DNA from: Streptococcus vestibularis ATCC 49124 | GTDB taxonomy: Bacteria; Bacillota; Bacilli; Lactobacillales; Streptococcaceae | DNA: 64,000 nt | NCBI RefSeq assembly: GCF_000188295.1 | Contig: NZ_GL831112.1 | Span: 742,528 to 806,527, forward strand | Reading direction: 5' to 3' | Shown: piece after piece, positions 18,803 to 28,486 of the stretch | Position numbering within the stretch: position 1 is the first letter of the stretch | Layout of the letters: the number at the start of each line of letters is the position of its first letter | Translations under genes and position numbers: made by a program | Notes under the pieces: model-generated | Seen by the model: the letters and a program-made list of their open reading frames with translations, nothing else | The model's database searches: none | What the model was told of the DNA's origin: nothing

Positions 18803-20719
18803 ATTATTTTACAAGGAAATAAAATTGAGCGCTCTTTCTCAGGAGATGTGCTCTTTGATAATATTAATATTCAGGTAGATGAACGTGATCGTATTGCCTT
18901 GGTTGGCCGTAACGGTGCTGGAAAATCAACCTTGTTGAAAATCTTGGTTGGAGAGGAAGCACCGACAAGTGGTGACATCAACACCAAACGTGATTTGAAC
19001 CTGTCTTACTTGGCTCAGGATAGTCGTTTTGAGTCTAGTAAGACCATCTATGCGGAAATGTTGAATGTCTTTGCAGATCTACGTGCAGATGAAAACCGTT
19101 TGCGTGACATGGAAATGAAGATGGCTGACTTGACTGGGGCAGACTTGGACAAGTTAATGACTGACTACGATCGCCTTTCCGAGGATTTCAGACAGCGTGG
19201 TGGTTTTACCTATGAATCTGACATCAAAGCTATTCTCAATGGTTTTAAGTTTGATGAAAGCATGTGGGAGATGTCCATTTCAGAACTTTCTGGAGGGCAA
19301 AACACGCGCTTAGCTTTGGCGAAAATGCTGCTTGAGAAGCCTGAACTCTTGGTACTGGATGAACCGACCAACCACTTGGATATCGAAACCATTGCTTGGT
19401 TGGAGAATTACTTGGTTAATTATCAGGGGGCTCTAATCATTGTCAGTCACGACCGGTATTTTTTGGATAAGGTAGCAACAGTAACCCTAGATTTGACTAA
19501 ACATAGTTTAGATCGTTATGTCGGAAATTATTCAAAATTCATGGACCTTAAGGCTGAAAAGTTGGCCACTGAAGTAAAGAACTTCGAAAAGCAACAAAAG
19601 GAAATTGCTAAGCTGGAGGACTTTGTTAATCGTAATATTGTTCGTGCCTCTACAACTAAGCGTGCCCAAGCCCGTCGTAAACAGCTTGAGAAAATGGAAC
19701 GTCTGGATAAGCCAACAGAAGGTCAAAAGTCAGCTAATATGACTTTCCATGCGGACAAGGTCTCTGGAAATGTAGTCTTGACTGTGAGGGATGCTGCTAT
19801 TGGTTATGACGACGAGATTCTCTCAGAGCCTATTTCTCTGGATGTTAAGAAGATGGATGCCATTGCCATTGTGGGACCTAATGGTATTGGAAAAACAACC
19901 TTTATCAAGTCGGTAGTCGGTAAACTGCCATTTATCAAGGGAACATCAACTTATGGTGCCAATGTTGAAGTGGGTTACTATGACCAAACCCAATCTGCCT
20001 TGACACCGTCAAACACTGTTCTTGATGAGTTGTGGAATGATTTTGCGACAACTCCTGAAGTTGAGATTCGTAACCGTTTGGGAGCCTTTCTCTTCTCAGG
20101 TGACGATGTCAAAAAGTCTGTTTCCATGCTTTCTGGTGGTGAGAAGGCTCGTCTGCTCCTAGCCAAATTGTCAATGGAAAACAACAACTTCCTCATCCTA
20201 GATGAGCCGACCAACCACTTGGACATTGATAGTAAGGAAGTCTTGGAAAATGCCCTTATTGACTTTGATGGAACGCTTCTCTTTGTCAGCCACGACCGTT
20301 ACTTTATCAACCGTGTGGCAACAAAAGTGATGGAAATCTCTGAGGAGGGGGCAACCATTTATCTTGGGGATTATGATTACTACCTTGAGAAAAAGGCGGA
20401 GCTTGAAGAATTAGCACGACTTGAAGCGGAAGAAAATCAAGGGCCAGAGGAGACCCAAGTAGCTTCAGCGGGTGCTAGTGATTATCAAGCTCAAAAAGCT
20501 AGTCAAAAAGAGATCCGTAAACTAAGCCGACGTATTGAGCAAATCGAAAATGAATTAGAAACCATCGAAGAACGCTTGGGGAAAATCTCTGTTGCCATGC
20601 TTGAAACCAATGATGTGGCGGAATTGTCTGACTTGCAGAAAGAACTAGATGACTTGTCAGTCAATCAAGAGGCTCTGATGGAAGAGTGGAGTGACCTTTC
20701 GGAACAGTTGGAAAGTTAA
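18800..20719 (+). CDS. ABC-F family ATPase (translation-associated, YdiF/Uup-like)
   Basis: A 639-aa soluble twin-ATPase without membrane domains. NBD1 has Walker A GRNGAGKST (about 37-45), signature LSGGQNTRLAL and Walker B LLVLDEPTNHLD. A charged linker (P-site tRNA interaction motif region, rich in KQQKEIAKLEDFVNR) follows. NBD2 has GPNGIGKTT, LSGGEKARLLL and FLILDEPTNHLD. The C-terminal coiled coil (KEIRKLSRRIEQIENELETIEERL) resembles Uup/YdiF. ABC-F proteins act on the ribosome; whether this one is housekeeping or gives antibiotic protection cannot be told from sequence. No antibiotic-resistance neighbour is seen. Confidence 0.93.
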   Translation: MIILQGNKIERSFSGDVLFDNINIQVDERDRIALVGRNGAGKSTLLKILVGEEAPTSGDINTKRDLNLSYLAQDSRFESSKTIYAEMLNVFADLRADENRLRDMEMKMADLTGADLDKLMTDYDRLSEDFRQRGGFTYESDIKAILNGFKFDESMWEMSISELSGGQNTRLALAKMLLEKPELLVLDEPTNHLDIETIAWLENYLVNYQGALIIVSHDRYFLDKVATVTLDLTKHSLDRYVGNYSKFMDLKAEKLATEVKNFEKQQKEIAKLEDFVNRNIVRASTTKRAQARRKQLEKMERLDKPTEGQKSANMTFHADKVSGNVVLTVRDAAIGYDDEILSEPISLDVKKMDAIAIVGPNGIGKTTFIKSVVGKLPFIKGTSTYGANVEVGYYDQTQSALTPSNTVLDELWNDFATTPEVEIRNRLGAFLFSGDDVKKSVSMLSGGEKARLLLAKLSMENNNFLILDEPTNHLDIDSKEVLENALIDFDGTLLFVSHDRYFINRVATKVMEISEEGATIYLGDYDYYLEKKAELEELARLEAEENQGPEETQVASAGASDYQAQKASQKEIRKLSRRIEQIENELETIEERLGKISVAMLETNDVAELSDLQKELDDLSVNQEALMEEWSDLSEQLES

Positions 20720-20754
20720 AGAAATATGGAAACCTTTCTATATTTTAATAGGAG

Positions 20755-20780
20755 AAACCTGAAAAGGTTTTTTCTTTTTT
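20755..20780 (+). terminator. Terminator after ABC-F gene
   Basis: A short stem AAACCT-gaaa-AGGTTT is followed by a long T-rich run, 35 bp after the ABC-F stop codon. A larger alternative pairing with the AACCTTT at about 20730 is possible. Confidence 0.6.
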
Positions 20781-20825
20781 TGCAGAAAATGTACTAATAT
20801 TCTGAGTTTTGCTAAATGGAAGTGT

Positions 20826-20915
20826 TATAATGGAATGAGAGGGTTTGAGCACTTTGTTTTATGGTATCGGACCCAATGCCTTATAAGACTAATCATCGTA
20901 TAAGAATACGTTAGT
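20826..20915 (+). promoter_or_regulatory. Promoter and structured leader of hydrolase-mprF
   Basis: An extended -10 (TGTTATAAT, hexamer 20826-20831) gives a leader of about 95 nt. Near its end an interrupted stem ACTAA-tcat-CGTAT-aaga-ATACG-TTAGT (20888-20915) forms just before the Shine-Dalgarno region. Such a hairpin could modulate translation of the hydrolase-mprF pair. Confidence 0.45.
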
Positions 20916-20933
20916 GAAAAGGTAGGTAATATT

Positions 20934-21653
20934 ATGGAATTCAAAGTGAAAGATGGTCAAATCATCTATTATCGTGACCTTGGTAAAGGCTTTCCAATTG
21001 TCTTCTTGCATGGCAATAATTTATCAGGAAACTACTTTGGTAAGCAAGGAATTCTATATCGAGACTATCGTTTAATTTTCATTGATAGTCGTAATCATGG
21101 CAGATCCAGTCGTCAGAGTGCTAAGATGACCTTTGAACAGATGGCTGCCGATTTGGAGGAAATTTTGCAATTTTTAAATATCAAAAAGGCTTTGTTTGTT
21201 GGTCACAGTGATGGGGCTAATCTAGCTATGGTTTATGCCAGTCGCTTTCCTGACCGGATTGCAGGGCTCTTGCTTAATGCAGGGAATATGACCTTTAAAG
21301 GATTGACCAGACGCTCAAGATTTCTGGTTTATATACAGTATTATTGCCTAAAAGCCTTATCGCCATTTTCATCTAAAATGGACATCATGGCTCAGATAAC
21401 GGAGCTCATGCTACATGATTTGCCACTGGATAGGGAACGACTACATCAAGCATCCTATCCTGTTTGGGTAGTTATGGGACAAAGAGATGTCATTAGTATT
21501 AGTCATTCAAGGGATATTTCGGACCTTTTTCCAATTCATAAGCTATATGTTGAACGGAGACAGGGGCATCGTCTAGCTCAACGAAAATATAAGGTTTTTA
21601 ATCAAATGATCCGTGAGTTAGTTAGAATTAGTCGAAAAGAGGTGGTGGCATGA
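20934..21653 (+). CDS. Alpha/beta hydrolase translationally coupled to mprF
   Basis: A 239-aa hydrolase of the AB_hydrolase_1 type. It has the oxyanion segment FLHGNN, the nucleophile elbow VGHSDGAN (Ser about residue 92), an acid candidate in VMGQRDVISI, and the catalytic His in ERRQGHRLAQ. It is cytosolic with no signal. Its TGA overlaps the ATG of mprF (ATGA), so the two are translated together. It might act on lipids, aminoacyl esters or an unrelated small molecule. The substrate is unknown. Confidence 0.9.
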   Translation: MEFKVKDGQIIYYRDLGKGFPIVFLHGNNLSGNYFGKQGILYRDYRLIFIDSRNHGRSSRQSAKMTFEQMAADLEEILQFLNIKKALFVGHSDGANLAMVYASRFPDRIAGLLLNAGNMTFKGLTRRSRFLVYIQYYCLKALSPFSSKMDIMAQITELMLHDLPLDRERLHQASYPVWVVMGQRDVISISHSRDISDLFPIHKLYVERRQGHRLAQRKYKVFNQMIRELVRISRKEVVA

Positions 21654-24205
21654 AGCGACTTATAGAGAGACTTCAACCTTTAAAAACTGCCGTTAAATCT
21701 ATCTTCTTTATTTCTATTACGGTTCTTGTTGTTGTAGAGTTGGTTCGTTTGAAACGAACGATCACTTTAGAATCGCTAGAATCAGCTTTATCAGGTCTGT
21801 CAATTTGGCATCTTGCTTTGATGGTAGTGATAGGTTTAGTTGCTGTGTCACCTATGCTCTTTTATGACCTTATCTTGAATAGGGAGTTAGAGACGGATTT
21901 TTCCAAATCCTATATACTAGAAACGAGTTGGGCTGTCAATACCATTAATAACTTGGCTGGTTTTGCCGGTTTAGTCGACGTGGGGTTGAGGTATTCCTTT
22001 TATTCTGAAGATGGGCAGGAGAAGTCTGGTGTTAAGGCACTATCACGTTTATTGCCTTACTTTATGTCGGGCCTATCCCTTTTAAGTGGTTTGGTATTCG
22101 CTGTCTTTTGGTTCTTCCCTCTAAGTCCAGACTTAAGAAAATATTGGTTACTCTTATTGGGTATTTTCCTTTATCTGCCTTTTATTTTCTTTGTTTCTAG
22201 TCGTGAAAAGTTAACCTATTTTGGGCAAGTGCCGTTGAAAACGAGACTAAGTCTTCTTTTAGCTTCGACAGCTGAATGGGGAACGGCCCTTGGGAGCTTT
22301 GTAAGTGTGGCTTATTTAATGGGCTTGCATGTTCCTCTTTATAATCTGATTCCTCTTTATTTCCTAGCGGTTATTATTGGTATCTTCTCTATGATTCCGG
22401 GCGGGATTGGTAGTTTCGATTTGATTGTGATTACCGGTCTGACGTCTATGGGGGTTAGTAATGCTCTAGCGGTCAGCCTACTATTGCTCTTTCGTCTAAC
22501 CTACTACATCATTCCATTTTTATTAGGTGTTGTCTTCTTTTTCAAACACATGGGAGGCCACATCAATGAGAAATACTTCAAGATTCCTTCACGAGTATTT
22601 GGTGGAAGTTTCCATCGTATCCTTGTTTATTTGTTACGTTTTTTAGGAATCTTCTTGATTTTATCTGCCCTAATCCCAGAACGCTTGGCAAATGTTTACT
22701 TTATTAACCGTTTCGATCCTATTCAGGAACAGTTGATCTGGCAGTTTCCGAGTATTTTATTTGGAACCCTCTTTGTTTTCATGGCTCGTCTGATCAGACG
22801 TCGGGTTAAGGGAGCTTTCATTGCCTCCTTGGTAACCTTTGTCTTGGCTTTAATTTATGTCAATCTCAATGGTATTTCTTGGGCCATGTCATTCCTAATT
22901 GTACTCTCTTTGGTGCTTATGTTGATCATCAGAAAGCGGTTGTATCATCGTTACTTTGTTTATAGTTGGGAAGACAAAACTAAGGATTTCCTTTTCCTAG
23001 CCTTTACTATTCTGGTTCTTCTTGTTCTGGGTGGTAGCGGTTTTTGGTCTCATTTATTGCCACCTAGGAACCGGGATGTTCTTGGACATTTTGTTCATAT
23101 TTGGTTTGATATTTTACTGGGATCGGTAATCATTGCAACCATTGTTTGGGTTGTTTTGAGAGTTTTGGCACCTCGTAAGCATTTTGGTCAAAGCATGGAT
23201 AATGAGCGCTTCACAGCACTTCTTGAGAAATATGGGGGCGCATCAGAAAGTGCTCTAGCTTATTTACATGATAAACGCCTCTTTTGGTATCGTGTCGATG
23301 GACAAGACCAGGTGGTTTTCCAATTTGCACAAACCAGTAACAAGTGTGTGATTATGGGCAATCCTATTGGTAATGAAATATATTATCGTCCAGCTTGGGA
23401 AGCTTTCTTGAAAAACTTATCTGATTGGAATTTACAGGCTTTATTTTATGAGGCGGATGAGAGTGTGACCCTTATGCTTCATGATTATGGCTTTGACTTC
23501 ATGAAATTTGGAGAAAATGCCATGGTTGATTTGACGACATTTTCTGTCGATGGTAAGCATGGTAAGAAGTTTCGTAAACCAACCAATCGTGTGGAAAAAG
23601 CAGGCTTCCAGTTTAAATTACTTAATCCTCCATTTTCGGAGACTCAGATGCAGGAAATGAAGGCAGTCTCAGATATTTGGCTTAATGGTCGTAAGGAGAA
23701 AGGTTTCTCTCTTGGTTTCTTTGATGAAGCCTATCTGCAACAAGCACCGATTGCTATCGTTGAGAGTGAAGAAGGCGACATTGTGGCATTTGCTAATATC
23801 ATGCCGACCCAAAATAAACAGGTGGCGACCATTGACCTTATGCGTTACGACTTTGAGAAGGCTCCTGAAGGCATTATGGACTACCTCTTCGTTAAACTCT
23901 TCCAATACTTCCAAGCAGAAGACAAGAAGTACTTTGATATGGGAATGGCTCCCCTAGCCAACGTTGGTACTGAAGAAGATAGTTTTTTAGAGGAAAAGGT
24001 TGCCAATTTAGTTTATATTTTTGCTCAGCGTTTTTACTCTTTTAGTGGGCTCCAACGTTACAAGGAAAAATTCTCTCCAATTTGGTCTCCAAAATACATT
24101 GTCTATCCAAAAAGAACCTGGCTCTTGTTTGATATGATTGCTATTCTAAGGATTGATAATCGTAAAATTGAAGATAAAATGAAGAAAAGACGTCTTTGGA
24201 AGTAA
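21650..24205 (+). CDS. mprF: Phosphatidylglycerol lysyltransferase/flippase MprF
   Basis: Membrane protein (851 aa) that transfers an amino acid, usually lysine, from aminoacyl-tRNA to phosphatidylglycerol and flips the product outward. This lowers surface negative charge and protects against cationic antimicrobial peptides. About 14 hydrophobic segments make up the N-terminal two thirds (e.g. GIFSMIPGGIGSFDLIVITGL in the flippase domain). The cytosolic C-terminal synthase domain (about 510-850) contains VIMGNPIG and FDMGMAPLANVG. The length is normal. The amino acid specificity cannot be read from sequence. A strong terminator follows. Confidence 0.94.
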   Translation: MKRLIERLQPLKTAVKSIFFISITVLVVVELVRLKRTITLESLESALSGLSIWHLALMVVIGLVAVSPMLFYDLILNRELETDFSKSYILETSWAVNTINNLAGFAGLVDVGLRYSFYSEDGQEKSGVKALSRLLPYFMSGLSLLSGLVFAVFWFFPLSPDLRKYWLLLLGIFLYLPFIFFVSSREKLTYFGQVPLKTRLSLLLASTAEWGTALGSFVSVAYLMGLHVPLYNLIPLYFLAVIIGIFSMIPGGIGSFDLIVITGLTSMGVSNALAVSLLLLFRLTYYIIPFLLGVVFFFKHMGGHINEKYFKIPSRVFGGSFHRILVYLLRFLGIFLILSALIPERLANVYFINRFDPIQEQLIWQFPSILFGTLFVFMARLIRRRVKGAFIASLVTFVLALIYVNLNGISWAMSFLIVLSLVLMLIIRKRLYHRYFVYSWEDKTKDFLFLAFTILVLLVLGGSGFWSHLLPPRNRDVLGHFVHIWFDILLGSVIIATIVWVVLRVLAPRKHFGQSMDNERFTALLEKYGGASESALAYLHDKRLFWYRVDGQDQVVFQFAQTSNKCVIMGNPIGNEIYYRPAWEAFLKNLSDWNLQALFYEADESVTLMLHDYGFDFMKFGENAMVDLTTFSVDGKHGKKFRKPTNRVEKAGFQFKLLNPPFSETQMQEMKAVSDIWLNGRKEKGFSLGFFDEAYLQQAPIAIVESEEGDIVAFANIMPTQNKQVATIDLMRYDFEKAPEGIMDYLFVKLFQYFQAEDKKYFDMGMAPLANVGTEEDSFLEEKVANLVYIFAQRFYSFSGLQRYKEKFSPIWSPKYIVYPKRTWLLFDMIAILRIDNRKIEDKMKKRRLWK

Positions 24206-24212
24206 ATACGAC

Positions 24213-24245
24213 AAAAAAAGTGACCCTTGGAGGGTCACTTTTTTT
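24213..24245. terminator. Bidirectional terminator between mprF and gatD
   Basis: A perfect 15-bp stem AAAAAAAGTGACCCT / AGGGTCACTTTTTTT with a 3-nt loop. It serves the convergent mprF (plus) and murT-gatD (minus) transcripts. Confidence 0.92.
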
Positions 24246-24256
24246 GTTTAAAAGAA

Positions 24257-25045
24257 TTATTTCTCGAATTCAGCTTTTGATTTAGTATCTGCATACTCTT
24301 CAGCAATCTCGCTTGAGAGGATGTCATCATAACTTGGTAATTGAATATCCTGACCATATTTGTTACGAAGGGCAGTTGTTACTAAGCGGTAAGCAAGGTT
24401 AGCATTACGAGAAAGAATCGGACCATGGAAGTAGCTACCATAAACGTTTTTATAGTGGACACCTTCAGTACCATCTTCCTTGTTATTACCATTACCGTAG
24501 ACCACTTTACCAAGTGGTTTTTCATCATCAGAAAGAAAGGTACGTCCTTGGTGATTTTCAAAACCATAATAGGTTTCATTGAACTCTTCGTTATGAATTT
24601 TGATGTCACCGATGTAACGGTTATTTTCTTGATTAAGGGTGTAGTGACCCATAACACCAATACCATCAATGCGGACACCATTGGCTTGGACATAATATTG
24701 TCCAAGAAGTTGGAAACCACCGCAGATGGCTAGGAGCACTTTATTATCTTGGATGAATTGACCAATGGCATCACGTTTTGATGGGAGGTCTTTAGCAACG
24801 ATAGATTGTTCATAGTCTTGACCACCACCAAAGAAGACCATGTCGTAGTAGTCCTTGTCGAAGTAGTCTCCAACAGAAACGATGTCGAAGGTCATTTTAG
24901 CACCAAGCTTTTCCCCCACGTATTTTATCATAAGGACATTACCATTGTCACCATAGGTATTGAGCAGATTACCGTAAAGGTGGGCAACATTTAGGTCATA
25001 GGTGTAGTCACGATTTTCTGGAGATTTGAGAGAAGTATAAGTCAT
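24257..25045 (-). CDS. gatD: Lipid II isoglutaminyl synthase, glutaminase subunit GatD
   Basis: The glutamine amidotransferase subunit (262 aa, CobB/CobQ-like class I) releases ammonia from glutamine for MurT. The nucleophile Cys108 sits in [15 protein letters not shown] and the catalytic His in [10 protein letters not shown]. With MurT it amidates the D-Glu of the peptidoglycan stem peptide to D-isoglutamine, which streptococci need for cross-linking. Its ATG overlaps the murT stop by one base (TAATG). Confidence 0.95.
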   Translation of the reverse strand: MTYTSLKSPENRDYTYDLNVAHLYGNLLNTYGDNGNVLMIKYVGEKLGAKMTFDIVSVGDYFDKDYYDMVFFGGGQDYEQSIVAKDLPSKRDAIGQFIQDNKVLLAICGGFQLLGQYYVQANGVRIDGIGVMGHYTLNQENNRYIGDIKIHNEEFNETYYGFENHQGRTFLSDDEKPLGKVVYGNGNNKEDGTEGVHYKNVYGSYFHGPILSRNANLAYRLVTTALRNKYGQDIQLPSYDDILSSEIAEEYADTKSKAEFEK

Positions 25046-26388
25046 TAGTTCATCTCCTTTCCGACAACATGACGTTGGGCAAGAATATCACGGAATTCAA
25101 GCATAGCAGTATAGGTCGCTAGGATATAGGCATGGTCGCAGTCTTGCTTTTCGATTAGGGTCATAATATCTTCGAGTTTTTCTGCTTGTGTAATTTTGTC
25201 CTCTGGATAGCCAGTCACACGCAGACGACGGGCAATTTCAGAGTGACGGACACCACCAGCATTAATTTCAGGAATATCCATATCGAGAATGCTTTCAAAG
25301 TTGGCATCCCAGATCCAGCTGGTGTCAATACCATCAGCATAATTGGCATTAAGAAGGACTGACAAGCTAAATGGATAATCTGCAAGTTTAATCATGTCAA
25401 GAGCTTGGCTAGCTCCAACTGGATTCTTAATCAGTACGAGAGTACATGATTTATCACCAATTTTAAAGGTTTCTTGGCGTCCAAAGACAGCGCGACTCTT
25501 TTCAAAACCAGATTTGATTTGCTCTGGCGCAACGCCGAAGAATTCAGCGACAGAAACGGCAGCAAGGGCATTATAGATGTTGTAGAGCCCCCCAACGTTA
25601 ATTTTGTAATCTTGACCATCAATGATAAATTCAGAAGTGGTGTTGGTGATTTTTGTCAGCTGCGTTAGCTTATAATCTAATTCTGGACGGTGGAAGTCGC
25701 AGTTAAGGCACACATAGTCACCCAAGTTAGCGTAAGTATTAAGGCGATACTGAAGAATGCTCTCGCACTTAGGACACACAATTCCTTCAGTATTATAGTG
25801 TGCAAGCTCTGGCGCATGTTTTTCAGTGTCAAAACCGTAGAAACGCACGGGATTGACTATCTCTTTAGAATTAAAGAGAGGACTGTCCCCATTAGCCAAA
25901 ATAGTTGCTGCTGGCGCCTTAGCAGCACCATCTAAAATCATCTGATAGGTAGTGTAGATTTCACCGTAGCGGTCCATTTGGTCACGGAAAATATTTGTGA
26001 AGACAAAAAGACTTGGAGTGATGTATTCAGTGATTTTTGGAAGGCTGGCCTCGTCAATTTCCAAGACAGCAATTTTCTTACCAGACTTGGCTTTTTTAGC
26101 TGTTAGGAAGGTAGAAGTGATCCCTGTGATCATGTTAGCCCCACTAGGGTTAGTTACAATTTCACCGAAAGCTTCTTTTAGAATACCGACTGTCAAAGCG
26201 GTTGTCAGAGTCTTACCGTTGGTTCCAGTGACAACGACAATTTCGTAGTCCTTAGCTAAAGTGTCTAAAATATCTTTGTCAAATTTAAGGGCAATTTTTC
26301 CAGGCAGGGTTGAACCACGTCCCAATTTTGAAAGGACGAGATGGCTAGCTTTACCCGCCAGAACTCCCATGGTAGTTTTCATAGTCAT
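25045..26388 (-). CDS. murT: Lipid II isoglutaminyl synthase, Mur-ligase subunit MurT
   Basis: ATP-dependent ligase subunit (447 aa) that activates the stem-peptide glutamate for amidation. The P-loop VVTGTNGKT is at residues 52-60. A four-cysteine zinc ribbon (CPKCESIL ... CLNC, about residues 205-225) is inserted in the Mur-ligase middle domain, as in known MurT, and a C-terminal DUF1727-like domain follows. ATGs at 26388 and 26382 are both possible starts. Neither has a visible Shine-Dalgarno, and a TAAAAT lies 6 bp upstream. Divergent from cdaA. Confidence 0.95.
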   Translation of the reverse strand: MTMKTTMGVLAGKASHLVLSKLGRGSTLPGKIALKFDKDILDTLAKDYEIVVVTGTNGKTLTTALTVGILKEAFGEIVTNPSGANMITGITSTFLTAKKAKSGKKIAVLEIDEASLPKITEYITPSLFVFTNIFRDQMDRYGEIYTTYQMILDGAAKAPAATILANGDSPLFNSKEIVNPVRFYGFDTEKHAPELAHYNTEGIVCPKCESILQYRLNTYANLGDYVCLNCDFHRPELDYKLTQLTKITNTTSEFIIDGQDYKINVGGLYNIYNALAAVSVAEFFGVAPEQIKSGFEKSRAVFGRQETFKIGDKSCTLVLIKNPVGASQALDMIKLADYPFSLSVLLNANYADGIDTSWIWDANFESILDMDIPEINAGGVRHSEIARRLRVTGYPEDKITQAEKLEDIMTLIEKQDCDHAYILATYTAMLEFRDILAQRHVVGKEMN

Positions 26389-26446
26389 GAATTTATTTTA
26401 TCACAAAAAGTAGTGATTGTAGTCTCAAAATAGTTAGAATTCGTGG

Positions 26447-26452
26447 TATAAT
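26447..26452 (+). promoter_or_regulatory. -10 box of cdaA
   Basis: TATAAT in the context TCGTGGTATAAT, 37 bp upstream of the preferred cdaA ATG (26490). The 90-bp gap between cdaA and divergent murT holds both promoters. Confidence 0.55.
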
Positions 26453-26489
26453 AGAAACTGTTTAAAAATTAAAAGAAAGTGTGATATGT

Positions 26490-27341
26490 ATGGGAATACT
26501 TTCGTCCATTGATATTGATTTTTGGCGGTCACTCTTTGATAGTCCGCTGAAAGTTATCGTCAATAGTTTGGACATATTGATTGTTGCTTTTTTAATTTAT
26601 CGCTTTATTAGGGCCCTACGAGGGACAAAAATTATGACCCTTGTTCAAGGGGTTGTCTTATTTATTTTAGTCAAACTGATTTCTGATTTTATAGGCTTCA
26701 CGACGATTTCTTATTTGATGAATCAAGTTATCAACTATGGAGCTATTGCGGCGGTTGTGATCTTTGCGCCAGAGCTTCGTTCTGCTCTTGAAACCTTTGG
26801 ACGTACGCCTCAGCATTTTCTGCAAAATAAAGAGGTTAGCTCAGACGAGAAGTTGGTTCAAGCCTACGTTAAAGCTGTTAAGTACATGAGTCCTCGTAAG
26901 ATTGGGGCCTTGGTTTCTATTGAACAGACTCAGACCTTACAAGAGCAAATTGCGACTGGGATTCCACTTGATGCGGTGGTGACTGGGGAACTGTTAATTA
27001 ATATTTTCATTCCAAATACACCTCTTCATGATGGGGCAGTTATCATCAGAGATAACAAGGTTGCGACGGCTTGTTCTTATCTGCCATTGACGGAATCTAA
27101 TAAGATTTCCAAAGAGTTTGGGACTAGACATAGGGCTGCTATTGGTCTTTCAGAACAGACAGATGCACTGACCTTTATTGTGTCTGAGGAAACTGGTGCG
27201 ATTTCAATTGCGTACAAGGGAAATTTCATCCATGATCTCTCTGTTCAAGAATTTGAACAAGAGTTGAGTCTTATCTTGTTGAAAGAACAAGAACCAAGTC
27301 AGTCATTCTTCCAACGTTGGATGGGAGGTAGCAAAAAATGA
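26490..27341 (+). CDS. cdaA: Diadenylate cyclase CdaA
   Basis: Synthesises cyclic di-AMP from two ATP (283 aa). Three N-terminal membrane segments (about residues 15-85) are followed by the DAC domain with the DGA motif (LHDGAVIIRDNKV) and RHR motif (GTRHRAAIGLSE). c-di-AMP controls potassium and osmotic balance and cell-wall homeostasis. I prefer ATG 26490 (AAAGAAAG about 10 bp upstream) over GTG 26481. The stop overlaps the cdaR start by 4 nt (ATGA). Confidence 0.95.
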   Translation: MGILSSIDIDFWRSLFDSPLKVIVNSLDILIVAFLIYRFIRALRGTKIMTLVQGVVLFILVKLISDFIGFTTISYLMNQVINYGAIAAVVIFAPELRSALETFGRTPQHFLQNKEVSSDEKLVQAYVKAVKYMSPRKIGALVSIEQTQTLQEQIATGIPLDAVVTGELLINIFIPNTPLHDGAVIIRDNKVATACSYLPLTESNKISKEFGTRHRAAIGLSEQTDALTFIVSEETGAISIAYKGNFIHDLSVQEFEQELSLILLKEQEPSQSFFQRWMGGSKK

Positions 27342-28303
27342 AGCGTTTTGTAAATTTCTTTAAAAACGATCGTTTATGGCAGATGCTAGTTGCTCTCTTC
27401 TTTGCTGTGGTACTCTTTTTCACGGCATGGTCGGGAAATACGCAAAATAAAAACAATAGCTCAAGTGCATCTAATACCTTTACACAAACCGTTGAGTCGG
27501 TTCCTGTGGATATTAAATATGATAGTGATAAGTACTTTATCAGTGGTTATTCCTATGATGCTGAGGTCTATCTGACAGCGACGACACAATTGGCCTTAAC
27601 GACTGAAGCAACAAGTGATACACGTCATTTTAAGTTGGTTGCAGATTTATCAAATCTTGGCCAAGGGACAAGTCGTGTTCCTATTCAGGTTAAGAATTTA
27701 CCGGCTGGAATGTCTGCCCAAGTATCACCATCTACCTTGACAGCAACCATAGGTAAAAAAGCTAGTAAGACATTTGATGTAGTTGCAAATATCACACAGG
27801 ATAAGTTGGCTAATGGCTATGAAGTGAAAAAGGTTAGCTTGAATGAAACCAAGGTAGAGGTGACGTCAAGTGAGGATATCATCAATCAAATTGATCACGT
27901 TCAAGCAGTCTTGGAAGGCGATGACAACTTGTCTGATGATTATGATGGTAACTTGGTTCTTCAAGCAGTTTCGTCTAGTGGAACGATTCTAGCTAGTTCA
28001 ATTTCCCCAGCTAAGGTTCATGCTAAGATTAGTTTGAGAAAATTGAGTAAATCAGTTCCAGTTAAGCTAGAGTTGACTGGCGATAAGGCTAGCAACGTGT
28101 CTAATATCAGTTATAGTTTTGATCGTGGTCATGTGACCATTGTTGGTAGTCAAGAAGCGATGGATAAAATCGATAGCATCACAGTCCCTGTAGACATTAG
28201 CCAAGTAACTAAGGATACATCGAAAACCTTAGAGCTTACAGCAGAAGGTGTCACAGTGCAACCAAGTACTGTGAAGGTTAACTTGAAAGTCACACAAAAG
28301 TGA
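27338..28303 (+). CDS. cdaR: CdaA regulator CdaR (YbbR-domain protein)
   Basis: A 321-aa extracytoplasmic protein with one N-terminal membrane anchor (WQMLVALFFAVVLFFTAW, about residues 13-30), a Ser/Asn-rich linker and about three YbbR repeats. The repeats include the segments SVPVDIKYDSDKYFISGY and SVPVKLELTGDKASNVS. In Firmicutes it binds CdaA at the membrane and modulates c-di-AMP synthesis. Co-translated with cdaA. Confidence 0.93.
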   Translation: MKRFVNFFKNDRLWQMLVALFFAVVLFFTAWSGNTQNKNNSSSASNTFTQTVESVPVDIKYDSDKYFISGYSYDAEVYLTATTQLALTTEATSDTRHFKLVADLSNLGQGTSRVPIQVKNLPAGMSAQVSPSTLTATIGKKASKTFDVVANITQDKLANGYEVKKVSLNETKVEVTSSEDIINQIDHVQAVLEGDDNLSDDYDGNLVLQAVSSSGTILASSISPAKVHAKISLRKLSKSVPVKLELTGDKASNVSNISYSFDRGHVTIVGSQEAMDKIDSITVPVDISQVTKDTSKTLELTAEGVTVQPSTVKVNLKVTQK

Positions 28304-28308
28304 GGGAA

Positions 28309-28336
28309 TTACATTTTTATCAAATTCAGATATAAT
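28309..28336 (+). promoter_or_regulatory. Internal promoter of glmM
   Basis: TTACAT (28309-28314) and TATAAT (28331-28336) are separated by 16 bp, giving a leader of about 180 nt before glmM. The leader contains a small TGAG/CTCA stem near its start and the special structure next to the Shine-Dalgarno described separately. Confidence 0.6.
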
Positions 28337-28486
28337 AGATTGGATTGAGAGGGATTAGTCTCATAAAAATGTAACCAATTAATAATATTTTAAAACAAGG
28401 GTTGAAAATATTGGTGCAATCTTATACAGTTAGATTATCTAGATAGGGTTCACTAGATTGACTCTTGCTAAACGGCATCAAAGTTT

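Noticed and set aside
18800-20719. Calling the ABC-F protein an antibiotic resistance determinant or a transporter
   Set aside because: It lacks membrane domains, so it is not a transporter. Its Uup/YdiF-like C-terminal coiled coil and housekeeping context do not support a resistance call.
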